Below, piece after piece: positions 1-4,943 of a stretch of 5,817 nucleotides of DNA. The translations under genes were made by a program, and so were the position numbers. Origin of the DNA: Deltaproteobacteria bacterium RIFOXYA12_FULL_61_11 (GTDB lineage: Bacteria; Bdellovibrionota_F; JAHFAK01; YA12-FULL-61-11). Every line of letters begins with the position of its first letter. Position 1 is the stretch's first letter. Below the pieces are notes generated by a model. It worked only from the letters and a program-made list of their open reading frames with translations, was not told where the DNA came from and did no database searches. The stretch is from positions 350-6,166 of the forward strand of contig MGSU01000267.1 in assembly GCA_001799195.1 (NCBI GenBank), given 5' to 3'.

Positions 1-224
1 GTGGGTTGCTCTTCAACGGACTCGGTAGTCGGGGGTACCTCCTTGATTGCCGGGGGTAGCGGGGCGACCGGGGTTGTCGGAGCGGTGGTTTCGGTGGTGT
101 CTTGGGCCGGCTCGAGCTTGACCGGTTCGGGCAGGACCTCGAGATCGTCGCTGGGGTCGGCGGCCACAGTCCAGGGAAAGAAGGAGAGCAGGGTGATCAG
201 GGAGATGAGTAGAGCGTGGTGCAT
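1..224 (-). CDS. Secreted protein with signal peptide and Pro/Thr/Glu-rich linker, 3' end cut by window edge
   Basis: I do not recognise a family. An ATG at 222-224 opens a frame with no stop through base 1, giving 74 codons plus two bases, so the C-terminal part lies outside the window. Residues 1-22 look like a signal peptide: a short n-region MHH, a hydrophobic core ALLISLITLLSFFPW, and a signal peptidase I type end T-V-A-A followed by DPSDD. There is no lipobox cysteine. Residues 23-74 are rich in Pro, Thr, Glu and Val (for example PEPVKLEPA and TTPVAPLPP), as expected of an extended linker joining the export signal to a later domain. A strong AGGAGG four bases upstream of the ATG supports this start. 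It follows the Cys-repeat lipoprotein gene after a 167-base gap with its own possible -10 box. Export is well supported; function cannot be told from this fragment. Confidence 0.75.
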   Translation of the reverse strand, partial: MHHALLISLITLLSFFPWTVAADPSDDLEVLPEPVKLEPAQDTTETTAPTTPVAPLPPAIKEVPPTTESVEEQP

Positions 225-228
225 GGGT

Positions 229-234
229 CCTCCT
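229..234 (-). promoter_or_regulatory. Ribosome binding site AGGAGG of the left-edge secreted protein
   Basis: Read on the minus strand, AGGAGG ends four bases before the ATG at 222-224. This is the best Shine-Dalgarno match in the window. It decides the frame of a gene that is otherwise easy to overlook because it has no stop inside the window. Confidence 0.7.
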
Positions 235-270
235 CGAGTCGTGCGCGGGCACGCCTGACGGCGCGGCAGG

Positions 271-276
271 AGTATA
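271..276 (-). promoter_or_regulatory. Possible -10 box (TATACT) upstream of the left-edge secreted protein
   Basis: TATACT on the minus strand matches the sigma-70 consensus at five of six positions and lies about 47 bases upstream of the ATG at 224, in a GC-rich gap. At 17-18 bases further upstream I see only AGGACT or CAGGAC, so no convincing -35 element. The rest of the gap 225-391 holds nothing else I can name. It has a short GGACC/GGATCC imperfect inverted repeat just after the upstream stop codon, but no T-run that would make it a terminator. Confidence 0.3.
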
Positions 277-391
277 GCGCAGAGAGGGGGGCGAGTCCTG
301 GAAAATCAGCGAGAGGGTGTATGACTTCAGTGAATGGGTAGATTTCAGTTTCGGGTGGTACGAGGGGATCCGTGGCCGGTCCGATCAATCA

Positions 392-1105
392 TCAATCGTC
401 GTCGTCATCATCATCGTCGTTGTAGGATTCCATGCAACTGTACCAAGGATGACCGTCGGCGACGCAGGCTGCATAACTCTCGCCGGCGTCGAGACAGTTG
501 TACCAAGGGTGGCTGTCCCCGAGGCAGGCTTCGTACCCGGCGCCCGCGGCAAGGCAGTTGTACCAGGGGTGGCCATCGGTGAGGCAGGTTTCGTAGCCGG
601 CGCCGGCGGCAAGGCAGTTGTACCAGGGGTGCCCGTCGGCAAGACAGGCCTTGTACCCGGCTCGGGCGGCGAGGCAGTTGTACCAAGGATGGCCGTCGGC
701 CAAACAGGCTTCATAGCCGGCGCCGGCGGCGACGCAGTTGTACCAAGGATGACCGTCTGTGAGACAGGCGTTGTAGCCGGCTCCCGCGTTCACGCACGAG
801 TACCAGGGATGGCCCTGCAGGGCACAGCTTATGTAGCCGAGGCGCGCATCCACACAGGAATACCATGGATGCCCTTGGGCGACGCAGGTTGTATAGGCCA
901 GTCCATTCCCCAAACAGGTTCCGATGGCTTCTTTTACCAAGCAGACTTCGGCCTCCTGTTGGGCTCCCTCGAGCGCTGCGATCTGTTCGGCACTCGGAGG
1001 TTCCGGGTCGGACAGGAGGTTACATGCTGGACCGGAGGCAAATCCGAGGAGGAAGAGGAAGCCCAGGTTGTGTATTGCCAGGAAGACCACCATCCGCTTC
1101 GACAT
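392..1105 (-). CDS. Putative lipoprotein of tandem Cys-containing decapeptides (8 x 20-residue HPWY units) with poly-Asp tail
   Basis: I do not recognise this family. The 237-residue product begins with an export signal: MSKR, then a hydrophobic core (about residues 6-23), then S-G-P-A-C with C28 as a loose lipobox. Residues 29-59 are a short, probably helical stretch with C55. Residues 60-229 are 17 decapeptides with no insertion or deletion, consensus [GPA]-[YW]-x-x-C-[LV]-A-x-G-x. Alternate decapeptides differ, making eight 20-residue units with near-invariant Y2, C5, G9, H10, P11, W12, Y13 and C15. Cysteines fall at 64, 74, 84 and every ten residues to 224. Eight aspartates end the protein. 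The ATG at 1105 is preferred over an in-frame TTG at 1144 because GAGGTG lies four bases upstream and the signal peptide then starts naturally. Regular disulfides outside the cytoplasm or metal binding are both possible, and neither is shown. The gene is separated from the upstream operon by 163 bases and probably has its own promoter. Confidence 0.85.
   Translation of the reverse strand: MSKRMVVFLAIHNLGFLFLLGFASGPACNLLSDPEPPSAEQIAALEGAQQEAEVCLVKEAIGTCLGNGLAYTTCVAQGHPWYSCVDARLGYISCALQGHPWYSCVNAGAGYNACLTDGHPWYNCVAAGAGYEACLADGHPWYNCLAARAGYKACLADGHPWYNCLAAGAGYETCLTDGHPWYNCLAAGAGYEACLGDSHPWYNCLDAGESYAACVADGHPWYSCMESYNDDDDDDDD
395..418 (-). repeat. GAY triplet run encoding eight C-terminal aspartates
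   Basis: Eight consecutive GAC/GAT codons sit directly before the TGA at 392-394 of the Cys-repeat lipoprotein. The codons are mixed (four GAC, four GAT). Length changes by slippage would stay in frame. A free acidic tail could bind cations, but no role is shown. Confidence 0.85.
419..928 (-). repeat. Coding tandem repeat: 17 x 30 bp, paired into eight 60-bp units (419-898)
   Basis: The 60-base period is exact from 419 to 898 with no length variation, and the first decapeptide (899-928) extends it. Each 60-bp unit translates to xYxxCxxxGHPWYxCxxAxx and splits into two related decapeptides, GYEACLADGH and PWYNCLAAGA, which share the aromatic at position 2 and C-L-A-x-G at 5-9. Units 4, 5 and 6 from the N-terminus are most alike and units 1 and 2 most diverged, which suggests expansion from the middle. 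The His-Pro-Trp-Tyr codons vary synonymously between units (CAT/CAC, CCT/CCC/CCA, TAC/TAT). Confidence 0.92.
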
Positions 1106-1109
1106 AAGA

Positions 1110-1115
1110 CACCTC
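1110..1115 (-). promoter_or_regulatory. Ribosome binding site GAGGTG deciding the start of the Cys-repeat lipoprotein
   Basis: GAGGTG on the minus strand ends four bases before the ATG at 1103-1105, with the GAGG core six bases away. The in-frame TTG at 1142-1144 would add 13 residues (MLFTKNVLEPRCL) in front of a normal signal-peptide n-region, which argues against it. Confidence 0.6.
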
Positions 1116-1180
1116 GGCTCGAGTACGTTTTTGGTGAAAAGCAAGCTCTGGGCCAGGTGGCAGCGGTAAAATAAACATTC

Positions 1181-1186
1181 ATTATA
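1181..1186 (-). promoter_or_regulatory. Probable -10 box (TATAAT) for the Cys-repeat lipoprotein gene
   Basis: A perfect TATAAT on the minus strand lies in a small AT-rich island (1167-1190) of an otherwise GC-rich window. It is about 75 bases upstream of the ATG at 1105, implying a 5' leader of about 65-70 bases. TG occurs two bases before the hexamer (TGTTTATAAT), close to but not an exact extended -10. No good -35 is seen at 16-18 bp spacing (TCCGAG at 17). The rest of the gap 1106-1268 shows only short inverted repeats without a T-run, so I find no terminator for the upstream operon. Confidence 0.45.
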
Positions 1187-1268
1187 AACAGGTTGGCGAC
1201 TTTCTCGGACTTGCTGGAGCGATGCCTAGGGCTATCCCGACACCATGGGGGTCTTGATGACCATGGCT

Positions 1269-2732
1269 TCAGAGGCCGGAAAAATATCCGACGACATCGA
1301 GCAGGTAGTGGGTCGTACTCTGGGTGTGGATACAGACTCCGCCCTCAGTGCCGATCTGGACCAGGGCACTGCTCGCCCGGGTCATTCCTTGGGTGTAGTT
1401 CAAGGAGGAGGTCTCCGGCGGGGGTTGTCCCTGGGAATAGATGGAGAGGAAGCCGTTCTCAGTGGGATCGACCGCGGTCAGGTTGACGGCAACAACCCGG
1501 GCAGTTGCGGGAAGTCCGTTGTGGTCGGCGAGTGGAAAACACTGGGTGGAACCGGCGAGAGGTTGGGCTTGCCCCCGGGTGTCGAGACGTCGGTATGGTG
1601 CGATCGGAATATAGGTCGAGGTCGAAGAGAAGTATCCGTGAAGGTCGAGGATGAAGTGGGAGGCCGCGGAGGTGTAGAGACAGGTCTTGAAGTCCGTCCC
1701 GATGGGATAGATGACACCGTTGCTGACCGTGTGGCCGGGGGAGTAGTTCAAGCTGGAGGTCGTCGGTCTCGTGGTCCCATTGGCGAAGACGATCAAAAAG
1801 CCGGCTTCGGTGGGGTTGACTGCGACGAGCTGGCCCACCACGGCCTTGGCCCTTTCGGGAATCCCGCCGGAACCGGTGACCGCAAAACAGTGGGTGCTGC
1901 CTGCTGCGGGGAGAGTCTTGTCGCGGGTGTCCTCGAAGCGAAAAGGCGTCACCGGGACATAGGCCGAGTTGACCGGGAAATAGCCGGTGATATCGAGAAC
2001 CACATGGGTGGTGGTCAGGGGGGCGAGGCAGACCTTGCCGTCCTGACCGACCGCGACGAGGGTCCCGTTGTTCGCTACTTGCCCCGCGGTGTAGTTCAGC
2101 GCTGGTATGGTTGGTTTGGCCGTTCCCGAGGGATAGAGCAGGAGGTAGCCAGGCTCCAGGGGAGTGACCGCGGTCACGTTGACGGCCACAGCGGTCACCG
2201 TGTCGGGGAGAGCATTGGTTCCCGCGAGCTGCACGCACCTTGGAGTATCTGGGACGAGGGACTCTCCACTCCGGGAGTCGAGAGCGCGGAAGGGTGGCAG
2301 CGGGATGTAGGACCCCGCCGGGGTGATCCCAGTGTCGGCAGGATTGCCTTGGTTACCGGGGAGGGGAGGATCAGTCTCCCCATAGTGTTCCGCTGCTTCA
2401 GGGTCTTCCGGAACCTCATGTACCTTGGGTTCTTTAGCGCCTGGTTGCCCTGGGGGCATTGTCGTCTGGTTTGTCGCCGTGGACGGATCGCTTGAAGTGC
2501 TGGCAGGATTGGTCGGTAGCGGTGGATTCTTGGGGGAGAGTTCTGCTCCCGAGGGGGGCGACGTTGTCTCGTCGGAGACGAAGGGACTGTCGAGGGATCC
2601 CTTGTCGTCGTCGCAGCCGAAGGTCCCAGCACCACTCAGGAAGAGCAACAAGGGCACGCTCAGGGGGAACGCCCATCCTCGATGGTTTGTGTGTTTCGCC
2701 CAGGAGCGTGTACGCAAGGAACGGAAGTTCAT
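1269..2732 (-). CDS. Lipoprotein with Pro/Thr/Ser-rich linker and three ~111-residue xPxRxxDTR...GYF modules
   Basis: The 487-residue product has a long basic n-region (R4, R7, R9, K13, R19), a hydrophobic core at about 20-35, and the lipobox-like T-F-G-C with C40 followed by DDDK. Residues 44-140 form a low-complexity Pro/Thr/Ser/Glu linker. Three modules follow at 142-252, 257-368 and 373-484. Each opens with YIPxxPxRxxDTR (DSR in the first), contains AVxVNxTAVxPxExGFLxxY and SLNYxxGxxxxN, and ends LDxxGYF. Each has one cysteine pair exactly 69 residues apart (166/235, 282/351, 398/467). Similar DTR...NYTAGQ...DVxGYF repeats are familiar to me from uncharacterised secreted actinobacterial and deltaproteobacterial proteins, but I know no proven function. 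Its ATG overlaps the GH3 stop as ATGA with only a weak RBS, so translational coupling is likely. A cell-surface carbohydrate-binding or scaffolding role beside the hydrolases is inference. Confidence 0.85.
   Translation of the reverse strand: MNFRSLRTRSWAKHTNHRGWAFPLSVPLLLFLSGAGTFGCDDDKGSLDSPFVSDETTSPPSGAELSPKNPPLPTNPASTSSDPSTATNQTTMPPGQPGAKEPKVHEVPEDPEAAEHYGETDPPLPGNQGNPADTGITPAGSYIPLPPFRALDSRSGESLVPDTPRCVQLAGTNALPDTVTAVAVNVTAVTPLEPGYLLLYPSGTAKPTIPALNYTAGQVANNGTLVAVGQDGKVCLAPLTTTHVVLDITGYFPVNSAYVPVTPFRFEDTRDKTLPAAGSTHCFAVTGSGGIPERAKAVVGQLVAVNPTEAGFLIVFANGTTRPTTSSLNYSPGHTVSNGVIYPIGTDFKTCLYTSAASHFILDLHGYFSSTSTYIPIAPYRRLDTRGQAQPLAGSTQCFPLADHNGLPATARVVAVNLTAVDPTENGFLSIYSQGQPPPETSSLNYTQGMTRASSALVQIGTEGGVCIHTQSTTHYLLDVVGYFSGL
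1281..2309 (-). repeat. Three tandem ~345-bp coding modules in the linker lipoprotein
   Basis: The modules occupy 1977-2309 (first, N-terminal), 1629-1964 (second) and 1281-1616 (third), separated by four-residue joints such as PVNS and SSTS. The period is 115-116 residues. They are diverged at DNA level but keep the DTR motif, the LNY motif, the paired cysteines and the terminal GYF, so they are old duplications held by selection on the protein. Confidence 0.85.
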
Positions 2733-4939
2733 GGCCTCGCGGGGAGCATGGTCAGGGCAGTCTCCAGCCCGCCGATCGAGCTGTTGCCCACGTAGATCAG
2801 GAATTGGCCGGGTTCGACGAGGAAACGGCCGTCGTCCTGGTAAAAGCCGAAGGCCTCTGCTCCAAGGGTGAAGTTCACCCGTCGGTGTTCCCCGGTTTCC
2901 AGGGAAACCCGCTGGAAGCCTTTGAGTTCGCGCACCGGACGGGTACGACTGGCTGCGAGGTCGCGCACATAGACCTGTACGACCTCGGTGCCGGCGCGAG
3001 GACCGACGTTGCGGACCTCGACCTCGAGGGTTACCTTTTCGTCGGGTCGCAGGCTTTGCGAGCTGAGGGTGAGGTCAGCGAGCGCGAAGGTGGTGTAGCT
3101 CAACCCGTGGCCGAAGGGGAACAAGGCTCCATCCGGGCAATCGAGGTATTTCGAGGTGTACTTGTCGGTGCCGGCGGGCCGCCCGGTGCTCTTCCGGCCG
3201 TAATAGGCGGGTTGACCCGAACAGTGAGGGAACGCCGCAGGCAGTTTGCCGCTGGGGTCGACCTCGCCGAAGAGGGCAGCAACGATGGCAGGGCCGGACT
3301 CGAGGCCGCCGAACCAGGCTTCCAGGATAGCCGGAGCGAGCGTTGCGACTTCGGGGATGGCCAGGGGACGGCCGTTCAGCAGCACGACGGCGGTCGGTTT
3401 CCCGAGGGCTAGGATTGCACGCAACACGTCGAGTTGACGCCCGGGCAAACCGATGAAGGCGCGTGAGGCGGCCTCACCGCTCTGTGCCGCGCTCTCCCCG
3501 AGGACCACGGTCACGGCGTCGGCGCGCTTCGCGGTGCGGACGGCTTCGGCGAGTTGGGCGTCCGTGGTGCCCGAGACATCTCCGCCTCCGGCGTAGGTAA
3601 TGTGCGGACCGCCGAGCTTCTCCCGGGCGCGGAGTGCGGCGAGGAGCGTGAGGACGTCGTCGGCGCGACCGTCGCCGCTCCAGGAACCCATGGCAGAGAG
3701 GCGGTCGTCGGCCAGGGAGCCGATCACGGCCAGGGATCGCAGGTTCTTAGGGAAGGGCAGGACGCCGCCCTCGTTCTTGAGCAGGACCAGGGAGCGGACT
3801 GCGGCTTCGCGGGCTAGGACTCGGAATTCGGGACGGGCAAGGGTCTCTGCTTCCCGTTGCTCGTCGGCATACGGATGGTCGAAGAGACCGAGACGGAATT
3901 TCCAGCGCAGGATCCGGCGCACCGCCTCGTCGATCACCGAGAGGGGGACGGCGCCGGAGGTGACGAGGTTCTCGAGGTTCTCCGCATAGGTGCGGCTGAC
4001 CATTTCCATTTCCACCCCCGCGGTCAGTGCGAGACGCGCCGCCTCTGCTCCGGACGGAGCGAACCCATGGGCGACGAGTTCGAGGACCGAGGTGTAATCG
4101 CTCACGACAAACCCCGAAAACCCCCACTCCCGGCGGAGGACCGAAGTCAGGGTCGAAGCATTGCCCGAGGTCGGAACGCCGTTGAGGTCGTTGAAAGCGC
4201 TCATGAAGGTGGCGACTCCCGCTTCGAGCGCCGCTCGGAAGGGAGGGTAGTAGATGTTGCGCAAGGAGCTGGCCGAGAGTTCGACCCCCGCGTAGTCGCG
4301 CCCGCCTTCGGCCGCCCCGTAGCCGACCCAGTGTTTCGCGCAAGCCAAGATTTTATCGGGTTCCGAGGGATCTTTTCCCTGAAAGCCGTACACGCGGGCG
4401 CGGGCATAGGCGGAACCGAGGAAGGGGTCTTCTCCGGCACCTTCGACGATGCGGCCCCAGCGGGGGTCCCTCGCGATATCGACCATCGGTGCGAAGGTCC
4501 ACTTGAGGCCGGCTGCCGCTGCCTCGGCAGCCGCAACCGCGGCGGTGCGTTCGGCGAGGTCCGGGTCCCAGGCCGAGGCTTCGGCCAGGGGAACCGGGAA
4601 AATGGTGCGGTACCCGTGGATCACGTCGAAGGCGAACAGGATGGGGATGCCCAGGCGCGAGCCTTCGACGGCCGCCCGCTGCAGTTCGTTGACGACGCGT
4701 GCTCCTCGCACGTTCAGGGTTGAACCTAGTCTCCCCTGCCGGGCTAGTTCGAGGTGTTCTTTTCGAAAACCGCCCTCGCTGAAGCCGTCGAGCTGTTGGA
4801 GTTGGCCGAGTTTCTCGACCAAGGTCATTGTGGCGAGTAGGGTTTCCACCCTTTGCTCGTGCGAGACCGTTCCCGCAGAGACCGGGGGAAAAAGGAGCAG
4901 AAGGCCCAGACAACAGATGGTAAATTGAATTAATTTCAA
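2729..4939 (-). CDS. Exported glycoside hydrolase family 3 beta-glucosidase (BglX-like)
   Basis: GH3 enzymes remove terminal beta-linked glucose (or similar sugars) from oligosaccharides with retention of configuration. From a TTG at 4939 the product is 736 residues, near the 750-765 usual for BglX-type enzymes. Residues 1-22 form a signal peptide ending V-S-A before GTVSHEQRVE. The TIM-barrel domain (about 30-375) shows FAFDVIHGYRTIFPVPLAEA (D105), ARDPRWGR, CAKHWVGYG (K202, H203) and the nucleophile segment GFVVSDYTSV with D281. The alpha/beta sandwich (about 385-605) carries LVLLKNEGGVLPF and the probable acid/base E489 in QSGEAASRAF. FPFGHGLSYTTF (607-618) leads into a C-terminal fibronectin-III-like domain. 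The frame stays open to an ATG at 5188, but that extension lies inside the upstream gene, has no protein-like features and would bury the signal peptide. The gene starts four bases after the upstream stop and overlaps the downstream ATG. Substrate linkage cannot be read from sequence. Confidence 0.95.
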   Translation of the reverse strand: MKLIQFTICCLGLLLLFPPVSAGTVSHEQRVETLLATMTLVEKLGQLQQLDGFSEGGFRKEHLELARQGRLGSTLNVRGARVVNELQRAAVEGSRLGIPILFAFDVIHGYRTIFPVPLAEASAWDPDLAERTAAVAAAEAAAAGLKWTFAPMVDIARDPRWGRIVEGAGEDPFLGSAYARARVYGFQGKDPSEPDKILACAKHWVGYGAAEGGRDYAGVELSASSLRNIYYPPFRAALEAGVATFMSAFNDLNGVPTSGNASTLTSVLRREWGFSGFVVSDYTSVLELVAHGFAPSGAEAARLALTAGVEMEMVSRTYAENLENLVTSGAVPLSVIDEAVRRILRWKFRLGLFDHPYADEQREAETLARPEFRVLAREAAVRSLVLLKNEGGVLPFPKNLRSLAVIGSLADDRLSAMGSWSGDGRADDVLTLLAALRAREKLGGPHITYAGGGDVSGTTDAQLAEAVRTAKRADAVTVVLGESAAQSGEAASRAFIGLPGRQLDVLRAILALGKPTAVVLLNGRPLAIPEVATLAPAILEAWFGGLESGPAIVAALFGEVDPSGKLPAAFPHCSGQPAYYGRKSTGRPAGTDKYTSKYLDCPDGALFPFGHGLSYTTFALADLTLSSQSLRPDEKVTLEVEVRNVGPRAGTEVVQVYVRDLAASRTRPVRELKGFQRVSLETGEHRRVNFTLGAEAFGFYQDDGRFLVEPGQFLIYVGNSSIGGLETALTMLPARP

Positions 4940-4943
4940 AGTA

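Noticed and set aside
197-388. Minus-strand 63-residue frame in the gap before the left-edge gene
   Set aside because: It is out of frame with the signal-peptide gene it overlaps, has no RBS and no protein-like features.
419-898. 60-bp periodic array considered as a CRISPR or non-coding satellite
   Set aside because: There is no alternation of identical repeats and unique spacers. The whole period translates in frame with conserved residues and synonymous variation.
419-898. Sel1-like repeats, suggested by WYxCLAAGAGYxACLADG
   Set aside because: Sel1 units are about 36-38 residues with a different G/A pattern. Here the unit is 20 (really 10) residues and Cys-centred, so the likeness is superficial.
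419-928. Multi-core RiPP precursor with repeated HPWYNC cores
   Set aside because: The protein has a lipoprotein-type signal, no recognisable leader, no protease sites between units, and no modification enzyme is visible in the window.
317-1174. Plus-strand frame of 285 residues with glycine/valine-rich periodic repeats opposite the Cys-repeat gene
   Set aside because: Its periodicity is simply the reverse complement of the 60-bp coding repeat. It has no RBS or signal, while the minus strand has an RBS, a signal peptide and conserved Cys/HPWY with synonymous drift.
1200-1268. Short inverted repeats (GGTC/GACC and GCCCTAGGC) after the modular lipoprotein as a rho-independent terminator
   Set aside because: Stems are only four to five bases and no T-run follows on the minus strand.
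1245-2495. Plus-strand frame of 416 residues opposite the modular lipoprotein
   Set aside because: Antisense open frames are common at this GC content. The product has no domain-like pattern, whereas the minus frame holds three homologous modules with fixed Cys spacing.
2459-3412. Plus-strand frame of 317 residues spanning the GH3 3' end and the lipoprotein 5' end
   Set aside because: It crosses two clear minus-strand genes, is low-complexity and Arg/Gly-rich, and shows no recognisable motif.
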